Shown here: in pieces, positions 46,111 through 57,084 of the stretch | Layout of the letters: each line of letters begins with the position of its first letter | Position numbering within the stretch: the stretch's first letter is position 1 | Source of the DNA: Apteryx mantelli | Taxonomy: Eukaryota > Chordata > Aves > Apterygiformes > Apterygidae | Reading direction: 5' to 3' | DNA length: 64,000 bases | NCBI RefSeq assembly: GCF_036417845.1 | Contig: NC_090015.1 | Coordinates: forward strand, 252,001 to 316,000 | Notes under the pieces: model-generated | Seen by the model: only the letters and a program-made list of their open reading frames with translations | The model's database searches: none | What the model was told of the DNA's origin: nothing | Made by a program: the position numbers and the translations under genes

Positions 46111-46640
46111 TCAGCGCTCGAAGGGAGGGCCGCCGGGAAATGAAGTGCCGCCACACCGCGCGGCCGCTGGAAGGTTGCGAAGCGCTGGACTACAAATCCC
46201 AGCGGCCCCCGCGCGCCGCCGCCATCTTGTGGTGGCCGGCCGGCGGCCCGCGCGCAGGGTGCGCCGGGAGTGGGAGTCCGCGCGGCGCCTGCTCGCAGGC
46301 AGAGGGAGGCGGAGAAGGACTACAGCTCCCGGCGTGCCTCGCGGCACCCGCCATCTTGTGCGGGGCGGCGCGAGGCACGCTGGGACGGCGGCGGGCTCCC
46401 TTCCCCCCACCCCCACCCCCTCCTTCCCCCGTCTGCGCAGGTGCGGCGACCGTCTCGCGCCGGCCAATGGGCATCGCCCAGGTCCTCGCTCTGCCGCCAG
46501 CCAATCAGCGCCGCCCATCCCGGGCGGCCAGCCAATCAGCGTCACGTGTGCCCGGCGCTGGCCGCTCGCCAGCGTCTGGGCGCCTCTTCCAGCCAATCAG
46601 AGTCGCTTCTCCCCCCGGGGGCCCAGGCGTCGGGACCCCG
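46111..46640 (-). promoter_or_regulatory. SRRM2 CpG-island promoter with ZNF143, YY1 and CCAAT sites
   Basis: Contains two ZNF143/Staf-type elements (ACTACAAATCCCAGC at 46189 and ACTACAGCTCCCGGCGTGCC at 46319), two YY1 elements (CCGCCATCTTG at 46219 and 46348) and four CCAAT boxes (46463, 46501, 46532, 46592), one followed by CACGTG. Arrangement is typical of strong TATA-less housekeeping promoters. No plus-strand partner gene was found. Confidence 0.7.
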
Positions 46641-46689
46641 GTCCCCCCCTCCCCTCTCCCAGGGGGCCCAGGCGTCCGCGCTGGCGATG

Positions 46690-47250
46690 GCCCGTTAAGG
46701 CTGTTTTTAGCCCCAAAAAGGGAGACTTAAAGCTCTTTTTGCCCCTCAGAAGGCAGATTAAGGCTGGTTTTGCCCCCAAAGGAGCAGAGTTAGGTCCGGT
46801 TTTGCCCCAAAAGGGCAGAATTGAGCCGGGTTTTGCCCCCCGAAAGGGCAGCTTTCAGGCCATTTTGCCCCCTCCCCAAAAAGGGCAGATTTAAGTCTTT
46901 TTTTCCCCAAAAGGAGCAGATTTCAGGCCTTTTTTGCCCCCAAACGGGCAGATTTAAGGTGATGTTTTCCCCAAAAAAACAGCAGAGTTGAGGCCGTTCC
47001 TGCCCCCCCCCCCAAAAAAACAGGGCAGATTTAAATCCTTTTTTTGCCCCCAAAGGGCAAATTTAAGGTGATTTGGGCCCCCAAAAGAGCAGAGTTGAGG
47101 CCAGTTTTGCCCCAAAAGGGCAGAACTGAGACTGTTCCCCCCCCCAAAAGGCAGATTTCAGCCCATTTTTGCCCCAAAAGAGCAGATTTCAGCCCCATTT
47201 CCTCCCCCCCCAGAAGTGCAGAGTGGAGGCCTTTCCCCCCCCCCCCCAAC
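46690..47250. repeat. CCCCAAAAGGGCAGATTTAAGG array
   Basis: About 14-16 copies of a 34-40-bp unit (TTTTGCCCCCAAAGGGCAGA, TTTAAGGCC), upstream of the SRRM2 promoter. Confidence 0.9.
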
Positions 47251-47454
47251 CCTGAGCTCATTAACGGCCCGAGCTAACGAAGGCGCCCGGTGACGGGGGG
47301 TTAATGGGGCCCAGGCGTCCGGGCAGTTCCCCCCCCCCCAGCTGGGGCCGCGGCCAAGGGGCCCAGGCGTCCGGGCGGCCCCAGACGGCGCCCTCCCCCC
47401 CCCCCCGGCCGCCCCCGCGTTGTTGTGGCGGCGCCGAGCGGCAACACGGCGTCC
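47251..47454. other. Intergenic spacer
   Basis: Contains a short AT-richer stretch (CTCATTAACGGCCCGAGCTA), two GGGCCCAGGCGTCCGG copies (47309, 47360) and poly-C. No gene seen. Confidence 0.5.
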
Positions 47455-48235
47455 GCGCCAAGCCCGGGGCGCCGGCGGCTCGCACGCACGCGGGCGAACC
47501 CCTCGCACGCTCGCACACGCGTGTGCAACCCCCGCACACGCTAGGACACGCATGTGTGCACCCCCCTTGCACGCTCACACACGTGTGCATCTCCTTTGCA
47601 GGCTCAAACACGCGTGTGCACCCCCCTTGCATGCTTGCACACGCGTGTGCATCTCCCTCACATGCTCACACACGTGTACATCTCCCTCGCAGGCTCACAC
47701 ATGCGTGTGCAACCCCCTTGCACGCGTGTGCACCCCCCCCTCGCAGGCTTGCACACGTGTGTGCATCTCTCTTGCAGGCTCAAACACGCGTGTGCACCCC
47801 CCCTCGCACGCTCACGCATGCGTATGCAGCCCCTTCGCATGCTCACACGAGCGTGTGCATCCCCCTCGCAGGCTTGCACACGCGTGTGCACCCCCCTCGC
47901 AGGCTCGCGTGCATGCGTGCAGCTCCTTTTTATGCTCACACATGCGTGTGCATCCCCCTCGCACGCTCGCACGTGTGTGTGCGTCTCCCTCGCAGGCTCA
48001 AACACGCGTGTGCAACCCCCTCGCACGCTCACACACGTGTGCATCTCCCTCGCAGGCTCACACATGCGTGTGCAACCCCCTCGCACGTGTGTGCATCCCC
48101 CTCACAGGCTCAAACACGCATGTGCATCCCCCTCGCACGCTTGCACACGTGTGTGCAGCCCCTTTGCATGCTCACACACGCGTGTGCATCCCCCTCGCAC
48201 ACTCGCACACGCGTGTGCACCCCGCCTCGTCCGTG
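47455..48235. repeat. CACACGCGTGTGCA array
   Basis: About 30-bp units: CTCGCACGCTCACACACGTGTGCATCTCC and variants. Each carries the palindrome CACACGCGTGTG or a near form, an alternating purine-pyrimidine run prone to Z-DNA or cruciform. Confidence 0.95.
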
Positions 48236-48440
48236 CGAACGCCTCGCACGGGCACGGGGGGGGGCCCCCCCCCACGGCCCCTCGCACGCGTGCCAGCCCC
48301 CGTCCCGTCCCGCCCTGTCCCGTCCCATCCCGCCGCCGTGGGAGGAGGAGGAGGAGGAGGAGGAGGAGGAAGGGGGGGGCGGCCGGGGGGGCCGCGCGAG
48401 GGGCCGGCGGAGGCGGCGTGCGAGGAGCCGTGCGAGCGCC
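48236..48440 (+). promoter_or_regulatory. Putative MFAP4 promoter / 5' leader
   Basis: GC-rich unique sequence with a GGAGGAGGAGG run (48343-48370) directly before ATGGAG|GTACGG. No TATA. Assignment to MFAP4 rests on position only. Confidence 0.35.
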
Positions 48441-51400
48441 ATGGAGGTACGGCCGCCCCGGGAGCCCTCGCACAAGGACGGGGACGGGGACGGGACCCCT
48501 CGCACGGGGACGGAGATGGGGGACGGGGACAGGACCCCTTGCACGGGGACAGGGACGGAGCCAGGACCCCTCGCACGGGGATCCGTGTCCCTCGCACAAG
48601 GACCGTGTCCCTCGCATGGGGATGGGGATGGGGACAGGACCCCTCACACGGGAACTGGGACCCCCTCGCACGGGGACGGGGACGGAGCCAGGATCCCTCG
48701 CACGGGGACGGGACCCCTCGCACGGGGATCCGTGTCCCTCGCACGGGGCTGGGGACAGGGACGGGACCCCCCTTGCACGGGGACTGGGACCCCCTCGCAC
48801 GGGGACGGGGACGGGGACGGGACCCCTCGCACGGGGATCCGTGTCCCCTCGCACGGGACGGAGCTGGGACCCCTCACACAGGGATGGGGACGGGGATGGG
48901 ACCCCTCGCACGGGGACAGGAACGGGGACGGAGCCGGGACCCCCGCATGGGGATCCGTGTCCCTTGCACGGGGATGGGGACAGGGACGGGACCCCCCTTG
49001 CACGGGGATCCATGTCCCTCACACGGGACGGAGCTGGGACCCCTCACACGGGGACGGGGATGGGGATGGGACCCCTCGCACGGGGGATCCGTGTCCCTCG
49101 CACGGGGACGGGGACGGAGCTGGGACCCCTCGCACGGGGACGGGGATGGAGCCGGGACCCCTTGCACAGGGATCCGTGTCCCTCGCACGGGGATGGGGAC
49201 AGGGATGGGACCCTTCGCACGGGGACGGGGACAGGGATGGGACCCCTCACACAGGACGGAGCCAGGACCCCTCGCATGGGGACGGGGACGGAGCCAGGAC
49301 CCCTTGCATGGGATCCGTGTCCCTCGCATGGGGATCCATGACCCTCGCACGGGGACAGGGACAGAGCCAGGACCCCCTCGCACAGGGATCCGTGTCCCTC
49401 GCATGGGGATGGGGACGGGGACAGGAGCCCTCGCACGGGGACGGGGACGGAGCTGAGACCCCTCGCACAGGAACTGGGACCCCCTCGCACGGGGATCCGT
49501 GCTGCATCCGTCCCCGTGTCCCCACCCAGGGCCGGACCGTGTCCCGCGGGCGCCGTCGTCGTCGTCGTCACCGTCATCGCTGCTGCTGCTGCTGGCGCTG
49601 GTGACGCTGAGCCGGGCGCCGGGGGGGGGTCGCGCAGCCCATCGGCCCCCAGGGTGAGCGCGGGGGGGACACGGGGACACCGGGGAGGGGGGGGGACATG
49701 GGGACGCACGGGGACGCCGGGGGGACGTGGGGGGGGCATGGGCACACGGGGATGCGCAGGGGACATGGGGGGACACGGGGACGGGACATGGGGACACACA
49801 GGGACACGGGGGAACATGGGGACATGGGGATGCACAGGGATGCACAGGGAGGGGACACAGGGACACATGGGGACGGGGGGGACACGGGGATGGGACACAC
49901 GGAGGCATGGGGACATGGGGATGGGACACACAGGGAAGGGACATGAGGGTGCACAGGGACACGGGGGGGGACACGAGGATACACAGGGACATGGGGGATG
50001 CACGGGGACATGGGGATGCACGAGGAGGGGACATGGGGATGCACGAGGGCGCACGAGCATGCCGGAGGGTGCACGAGGATGCAGGAGGACACATGAGGGT
50101 GCATGGGGACGCACGGGGACACACGAGGGTGCACGGGGACACACGAGGGTATATGAGGGTGCACGAGGACAGATGAGGCTGCACGAAGGCGCACGAGGAC
50201 ACAGGAGGTCACACAAGCATGCACAAGGGTGCATGAAGATGCACGAGGACACACAAGCATGCACGAGGGTGCACGAGGACACACATGGGCACACGAGGAC
50301 GCACGAGGGTGCACGAGGACGCATGAGCATGCACGAGGATGCACAAGGATACGCGAGCTTGCAAGAGGGTGCACGAGGACACACGAGGGTGCACGAGGAC
50401 GCACGAGGACACATGCGGATGCACGAGGACGCACGAGGGTGCACGAGGGTGCACGAGGACACATGAGCATGCACGAGGATGCAGGAGGATACGCGAGCTT
50501 GCAAGAGGGTGCACGAGGACGCGTGAGGGCGTACGAGGACACACGAGCATGTATGAGGACGCGTGAGGGTGCACGAGGACACGCGAGGGCGCACAAGGAC
50601 TCACAAGGGCGCATGAGGGTGCACCAGGACACACAAACATGCACGAGGACGCACAAGGGTGCATGAGGACGCATGAGCATGCACAAGGGTGCACGAGGAC
50701 GCGTGAGGGTGCACGAGGACACGCGAGGGCGCACAAGGACTCACGAGGGCGCACGAGGGTGCACAAGGACACATGAGCATGCACGAGGATGCACAAGCGT
50801 GCACGAGGGCACACGAGGGTGCACGAGGACACTCAAACATGCATGAGGACGCATGAGGACACACGAGTGTGCACGAGGGCGCACGAGGGTGCATGAGGAC
50901 ACATGAGCATGCACGAGGATGCACAAGCGTGCATGAGGACGCATGAGGATGCACGAGGACACACGAGGATGCACGGGGACGCATGAGGACACATGAGGGT
51001 GCACGAGGACACACAAGTATGCACGAGGGTGCACGAGGACACACGGGGATGCATGAGGACGCACGAGGATGCACAAGGACACACGAGGGTGCACGAGGAC
51101 ACACGAGGATGCACGGGGACGCACGAGGACACACAAACATGCACGAGGACACACGAGCGTGCACGAGGGTGCACAAGGACGCATGAGGACGCACGAGGAC
51201 ACACGAGGATGCACGAGGGCACACGAGGACACTCAAACATGCACGAGGACACACGAGGACGCATGAGGGTGCACAAGGACACACGAGGACACACGGGGCG
51301 ATGCGTGTTCCCCCCCCCCCCTCCACCCTGCCGGCGATGGGGGGGGGGGGTCCTCACGCCCCCCCCCCCAACCTCCCCCCCCCCCCCAGTGCCGGGGGCA

Positions 51401-53826
51401 CCGTGCGAGGCGGCGCGGGCGCCCCGCGACTGCCAGGACGTCTACGACCGGGGCGCCGAGGCCGACGGCGTCTACCTCATCTACCCGGGGGGGCCCGGGC
51501 TGCCCGTGCCCAGTCTACTGCGACATGAGCACCCAGGGCCACGTCTGGACGGTACCGACCCCCCCGTCCCCCCCCCCGAGCTCGCCCCCGGGGCCCAGGC
51601 GTCCGGGCAGCTCCCCCAACGCGTCTCCGTTCCCCATCCAAGGTCTTCCAGAAGCGCTTCAACGGCTCCGTCAGCTTCTTCCGCGGCTGGAACGACTATC
51701 GCTTCGGCTTCGGGCGGGCCGACGGCGAGTACTGGCTGGGTACGGGGCCGTCTGGGCCGGCGTGTCCCGCCGCGTCCTCTGTGTTCTTCCATGTCCTTCC
51801 ATGTCTTTCCATGCTCTTCCATGTTCTTTATGTTCTCCATGTCCTTCCATGTTCTTCCATGTTCTCCATGTTCTCTATGTCCTCCATCTTCTTCCATGTC
51901 TTTTCACGTTCTTCCATGTTTTTCCACATTCTTCATGTTCTCCATGTTCTTTCATGTTCTTCCATGTTCTTTCATGTCCTTCCATGTTCTTCCATGTTTT
52001 TTCATGTTCTTCCATGTCCTCCATGTGCTCCATGCTCTTCTATATTCTCCATGTCCTCCATGTTCTTCCATGTTCTCCATGTTCCTTCATGTTCTCCATG
52101 TTCTTCCATGTTCTTCAATGTTTTCCATGTCCTTTCATGTCTTTCCATGTCCTTCCATGTTCTTCCATGTTCCTCCATGTTTTCCATGTTCCTCCATATT
52201 CTCCATGTGCCCCATGTTCCTCCATGTTCTCCATGTCCCCCCAAGTCCCCCATGTCCCTCCATATCCCCCATGTCCCTCCATGTCCCCCCAAGTCCCCCA
52301 TGTCCCTCCATATCCCCCATGTTCCTTCATGTCCCTCATGTTCCTGCATGTTCTCCACATCCTCCATGTCCCCCATGCCCCCGCGTCCCCCGCGCCCCCC
52401 CCAGCCGGCCCCACACCGACCCCCGGCCGCCCCCCCCCCCCAGGCCTGCAGCACCTGCACCTGCTGACGCTGCAAGGGCGCTACGAGCTGCGCGTGGAGC
52501 TCGAGGACTTCGAGAACAACACGGCCGCCGCCACCTACGGCACCTTCGCCCTCTCGCCCCACGCCATCAGCGCCGAGGAGGACGGCTACACCCTGCACGT
52601 GGGGGGCTTCGTGGACGGCGGCGCCGGTGAGGGTGACACGGGGCGACACGGGGCAGGAGGACACAGAGATGGGGATGGGGACAACGGGGTGACATGGTCC
52701 CCTGGGTGGGGGGACAGTGGGGGGTCAGCCCAGGTAGGAGGCAACAGGTCAACCTAGGTGGGTGACAACAGGTCAACCCAGGTGGGCGGCAACATCAGCC
52801 CCTGGTGGGGGCAATAGGTCAACCCCCCCCGGGGAATCCCCTGGGGACCAAGGCCACCTGGTCCCCGGTCAAGGGGACAATGCATGCAATAGGGACAACA
52901 GGTCCACCCATCCTCTTCGGCAGAACAGGTAAACCCGCCCTTGGGTACAATAGGTCAACCTGGTCCCTTGGGTGGGAGTACGTCTCCTCTAGGGGCAACC
53001 GGTCAAACCCCTCCCCCTGGGAGGTCAACACGGTTATTGAACTGGTCAACCTGCCTCCCCAGTAGCTGTACAACATATCCTCTAGGGGCAACCGGTCAAC
53101 CCTGCCCCTGGGGAGAACAGGTCAACGTGGTTCTTGGGAGAATGCTCAACACGAGAATTGTGGTCAACTTGCTCCCATGCGGGAGGGGGCGACAGGTCAA
53201 TCTTTACCCTGGGAGTAAACTGGGCCCCTAGGTGGGGGACAACTAGTCAACCCAAGTGGGGGACAGCTGGTCAACCGAGCATGGGGTGAGGGACGTTATT
53301 AGGGACCCTCCCCCCCCCGCTTGACACACTGTCGATGTGTGACACCCCCCCCCCCCCCGCAGTCTGACCCACGCCCCATCCGGGACCCCCCAGCCCAAAC
53401 CATTGCCCATTATGTCGGGGAAGGCAACAGGTCAACCCCGGCCTTGGAGCCAACACGTCAACCCTACCCCCAATTTGGGACAGTAGGTCAACCCAGTACG
53501 GCCCACACCCCCCCCCCCCCACGCGGGTTTCCCAACCGCCCCCCCACACCCCATCGCACCCGCCCCGCTTCCCGCAGGCGACTCGCTGAGCTACCACAAC
53601 GGGCAGAAGTTCTCCACCTTCGACCGCGACCAGGACCTGTACGTGCAGAACTGCGCCGCCCTCTTCCTCGGGCGCCTGGTGGTTCAAGAGCTGCCACTTC
53701 TCCAACCTCAACGGCTTCTACCTGGGCGGCGCCCACCTCTCCTACGCCAACGGCCTCAACTGGGCCGCCTGGAAGGGCTTCAACTACTCGCTGAAGAAGA
53801 GCGAGATGAAGATCCGCCGCCTCTGA
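48441..53826 (+). CDS. MFAP4: MFAP4, fibrinogen-domain extracellular-matrix glycoprotein
   Basis: Microfibril-associated protein 4 binds elastin, collagen and integrins in matrix. Secure exons: 51390-51551 ([25 protein letters not shown]), 51643-51739 ([20 protein letters not shown]), 52444-52626 ([27 protein letters not shown]), 53578-53826 ([40 protein letters not shown], stop 53824-53826). The four exons give about 229 codons, colinear with human MFAP4 (255 aa). Possible glycosylation sites are NGS and NNT. Tentative 5' exons: 48441-48446 (ATGGAG) and 49530-49653 (Leu-rich signal-peptide-like [16 protein letters not shown]), whose phases do not join cleanly. Single extra bases near 51512 and 53671 break otherwise perfect frames. 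Confidence 0.9.
48470..49500. repeat. CCTCGCACGGGGACGGGGACGG array, presumed MFAP4 intron 1
   Basis: About 1 kb of units such as CCCCTCGCACGGGGATCCGT and GTCCCTCGCACGGGGACGGG, beginning right after the GAG|GTACGG donor. Confidence 0.95.
49690..51300. repeat. GCACGAGGACACACGAGGGT array, MFAP4 intron 2
   Basis: Left part (49690-50040) is GGGGACATGGGGATGCACAG-like; the rest is 12-bp-based GGTGCACGAGGACACACGAG. A block near 50230-50370 recurs near 50455-50580. Frames on both strands are repeat artefacts. Confidence 0.95.
51775..52390. repeat. CCATGTTCTTCCATGTCC array, MFAP4 intron 4
   Basis: About 11-12-bp units CATGTTCTTC / CATGTCCTTC, changing to CATGTCCCCC near 52230-52380. It resembles the CCATGTCCCT arrays of the protease gene 35 kb away. 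Confidence 0.95.
52735..53500. repeat. ACAACAGGTCAACC repeats, MFAP4 intron 5
   Basis: Irregular units of about 25-60 bp holding CAACAGGTCAACCC or CAACCGGTCAAC. The most diverged array in the window. Confidence 0.85.
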
Positions 53827-53890
53827 GGCCGCCGCGGGACCCCCCCTCGCCCCCCCCCCCCCCACTTCGCCCCCCCCCCCCCCCGCTTGC

Positions 53891-53896
53891 AATAAA
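53891..53896 (+). terminator. MFAP4 poly(A) signal AATAAA
   Basis: Canonical hexamer 65 bp after the MFAP4 stop codon, in TTGCAATAAACCCC. Confidence 0.9.
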
Positions 53897-54069
53897 CCCC
53901 CCCCGGCCGCCGGCAGAGCGGCGCCGTGCACAACCGCGTACGAGCCGCCCGCGAAGCTCCCTGGGGGCGACCAGCACCCGGGGGGGGGGGGGATTAATGG
54001 GGGGGGGAGATGGGTTGGGAAACACCCCCCCCCCACACACAGCATTGGAGGGGGCCCAGGCGTCCGGGA

Positions 54070-54269
54070 NNNNNNNNNNNNNNNNNNNNNNNNNNNNNNN
54101 NNNNNNNNNNNNNNNNNNNNNNNNNNNNNNNNNNNNNNNNNNNNNNNNNNNNNNNNNNNNNNNNNNNNNNNNNNNNNNNNNNNNNNNNNNNNNNNNNNNN
54201 NNNNNNNNNNNNNNNNNNNNNNNNNNNNNNNNNNNNNNNNNNNNNNNNNNNNNNNNNNNNNNNNNNNNN
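54070..54269. other. Assembly gap, exactly 200 N
   Basis: A round-number N run, so a placeholder of unknown true length. It separates the MFAP4 3' end from the first exons of the SEZ6L2-like gene, whose remaining exons are absent from the window. Confidence 0.99.
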
Positions 54270-54440
54270 TCCAATGACCCCCATGACCCCCCCCATGACC
54301 CCCCCACGACCCCCCCCAATGTCCCCAGACTCCAATGACCCCCATGATCCCCCCAATGTCCCCCACCCCCGGTGACCCCCAATGGCCCCCCCATGCCCCC
54401 CCCAGTGTCCCCAGACCCCCCTGCCCCCCCCCCGCCCCCC
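54270..54440. repeat. CCCCATGACCCCCCCAATGTCC array
   Basis: Short array next to the gap. The same kind of repeat may be what stopped the assembly. Confidence 0.85.
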
Positions 54441-54445
54441 CTCAC

Positions 54446-56935
54446 CGGGCTGCTGGGGGCTGGTGACGGGGCTGGTGGCCGTGAGGCTGCTGGGAGGGGG
54501 GGTCTCCCCTTCCTCCTCCTCCTCCCTCCTCCTCCTCCTCCTCCTCCTCCCCTTCCTCCTCCTCCTCTTCCGGCTCCTCCTCCGGCTCCTCACCCCCCCC
54601 GGGGGGGCTCGGGGGGGCCCCGGGGGGACCCCGGCGGGTGACGGGGGGGGAGGGGGACCCGTCCCCGGGGGCCCCGGCGTCCGGGGGGCGGCGTCGGAGG
54701 TGGCGCCGGGGGGGTCGCGGCCAGGGGGGGCCCTGGTGGGGGGGGGGCGAGGCCGTGAGGGAGCCCTTCCCCCCCCCCCTCCACCCCGCGCAAGCTCCGC
54801 CCCCTGTGTGAGCCCTGCCCCACGCAAGCTCCGCCCCTTTCTGTGCAAGCCCTGCCCCTCGCTGTGCAAGCCCCACCCCCACCACGTGCAAGCCCCGCCT
54901 CCTGCTGTGCAAGCTCCACCCCCTCCCCACACAAGGCCCACCCCATGCAAGCTCCACCCCCTCCCATGCAAGCCCCGCCTCCTCCCCATGCAAGCTCCAC
55001 CCCTGCCCCGTGCAAGCCCCGCCTCCTCCCTCTGCAAGCCCTGCCTCCTCCTGGTGCAAGCTCCACCCCTCCCATGCAAGCCCCGCCTCCTCCCCATGCA
55101 AGCTCCACCCCTGCCCCGTGCAAGCTCCACCTCCTCCCTCTGCAAGTCCCGCCTCCTCCCTGTGCAAGCCCACCCCTTCCATTCAAGCCCTGCCCCCTCC
55201 ACATGTAAGCCCCACCTCCTCCCTGTGCAAGCCCCGCCCCACACAAGCCCCACCCCTCACAAGCACTGCCCCTCCCTGCACAAACCCCGCCCCCTCCCTG
55301 TGCAACCCCCGCCCCTCTCTGTGCAAGCCCCGCCCCCACGCAAGCCCCGCCCCACGGAAGCCCCACCCCTCCCACACAAGCCCTTCCCCACACAAGCCCC
55401 TCCCTGCCCCACACAAGCCCCGCCCCTCCCACACAAGCCCCGCCCCACTCACCGGGCTGCCCGGGGGGGGCGGTGGGCAGGTCCGGGGGGGGTCCAGGGG
55501 GGCGACGCCGCCCCCCCCCAATCCGGGGCCCCCGCCGAGGGGGTGGGGGGGGGGCCGGGGGCATCGGTCTCCGCCAGGGGCAGCCCTGGGGGGGGGGGCG
55601 CGGGGTCAGCGGGGGACACGACCCCCCCCCCAAAACACCCTGGGACCCCGAACCCCCCCCGGGACCCCCCAAAATCCCCCCAGGGACCCCAATAACCTGG
55701 GGAGACCTCAACCCCCCCCCAAAGCCCCCCCCAGGACCCCCCCAAACCCCTCCTGGGACCCCCGGGACCCCCAGACCTCCCCAAGACCCCCCCAGGCCCC
55801 CCAAAATCCCTCCTGGGACCCCTAGAACCCCCCCAAACTCCCCCAGGACCCCCCCAAACCTCTTCTGGGACCTCCAGGCCCCCCCAGAACCCCCCAGGAC
55901 CCCCAAAACCCCTCCTGGGACTCCTAGGATCCCCCCAGCCCCCCCCAGGACCCCCAAAACCCCTCCTGGGACCCCCAGGATCCCCCAGACCCCCCAAGAC
56001 CCCCCAGACCTCCCCCAGACCCCCCAGGCCCCCCAAAACCCCTCCTGGGACCCCCCAGAACCCCCCAGATCCCTCCAGGACCCCCAAAAATTGCTTCCGG
56101 GACCCCCAGGTCCCCCCCAAACCCCTCCTGGGACTCCTAGGGACCCCCCCAGCCCCCCCAGGACCCCCCCAAACCCCTCCTGGGACCCCCCCCAACCCCC
56201 CAGATCCCTCCTGGGACCCCCAGACCCCCCCCATGACCCCCCAAAACCCCTCCTGGGATTCCTAGGACCCCCCCAGCCCCCCCATAACCCCCCCAAACCC
56301 CTCCTGGGACCCCCCCAACCCCCCCCCCAGCCCCCCCAGAACCCCCCCAAATCCCTCCTGGGACTCCTAGGACCCCCCCAGCCCCCCCAGGACCCCCCCA
56401 AATCCCTCCAGGACCCCCCCAACCCCCCCAGGACCCCCCAAACCCCTCCTGGGACTCCTAGAACCCCCCCAGACCCCCCCCAGGACCCCTCCAAATCCCT
56501 CCAGGACCCCCCCAAACCCCTCCTGGGACTCCTAGGACCCCCCCAGACCCCCCAGGACCCCCCCAAATCCCTCCAGGACCCCCCCAACCCCCCCAGGACC
56601 CCCCCAAACCCCTCCTGGGACTCCTAGGACCCCCCCCAGGACCCCCAGGACCCCCCCAGATCCCTCCTGGGACCCCCAACCCCCCCAGGACCCCCCCAAA
56701 CCCCTCCTGGGACTCCTAGGACCCCCCCAGCCCCCCAGGACCCCTCCAAATCCCTCCTGGGACCCCCAGACCTCCCCCAGAACCCCCCCAGAACCCCCCC
56801 AGACCCCCCCCAGGACCCCCCAACCCCCCTCCCGCCCCCCGGTGCCCCCCCCCCGGCGGTACCTGTCAGCGGGGGGGCGGCGAGGAGGAGCAGCAGGAGG
56901 AGGAAGAGCCCCGGGGGGGGCGCGGGGGCCCCCAT
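54446..56935 (-). CDS. SEZ6L2: SEZ6L2-like gene, first three coding exons only
   Basis: Probable type I membrane protein of the seizure-6 family (neuronal CUB/sushi receptors). Exon 56863-56935 encodes the signal peptide MGAPAPPPGLFLLLLLLLAA. Exon 55453-55585 begins LPLAETDAPGPPPTPSAG. Exon 54446-54732 is Pro-rich, then highly charged, then ETPPPSSLTATSPVTSPQQ. This recalls human SEZ6L2 (MGTP... signal, LPLKEEE after the first junction, a PPPPSPASPGPP stretch, then Glu- and Thr-rich sequence before the first CUB), but the identity is from memory of a low-complexity N terminus, hence moderate confidence. In phase, the charged run reads Arg-rich then Glu-rich; another frame reads almost pure Glu, so a poly-G length error is possible. 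CUB, sushi and TM exons are missing, presumably lost at the gap. A 5' UTR exon with donor CGG|GTACGT ends at 58475. Confidence 0.5.
54785..55450. repeat. TGCAAGCCCCGCCTCCTCCC array
   Basis: About 18-37-bp units of GCAAGCCCCGCCCC / GCAAGCTCCACCCC in the intron between the second and third coding exons of the SEZ6L2-like gene. It begins within a few bases of the donor at 55451-55452. Confidence 0.9.
55600..56860. repeat. CCCCTCCTGGGACTCCTAGGAC array
   Basis: About 1.2 kb of units of roughly 35-50 bp (AACCCCTCCTGGGACTCCTA, GGACCCCCCCAGACCCCCCA) in the intron after the signal-peptide exon. Confidence 0.95.
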
Positions 56936-57084
56936 GGCCGCCAGGCTGCTGCCCGCCAGCCCCGAGCGGCGGCGCCTGGGCAGGGCCGGGGGGGGGGGGG
57001 AGGTCAGACCCCCCCCCCCCGGGACCCCCCCGGTCACGATCCTCCCCCCCCCCCAAAAACCCTCCCCGGGGCCCCCCCACATTC

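Noticed and set aside
47455-48235. CRISPR-like array
   Set aside because: Units are contiguous and degenerate with no unique spacers, in a vertebrate context.
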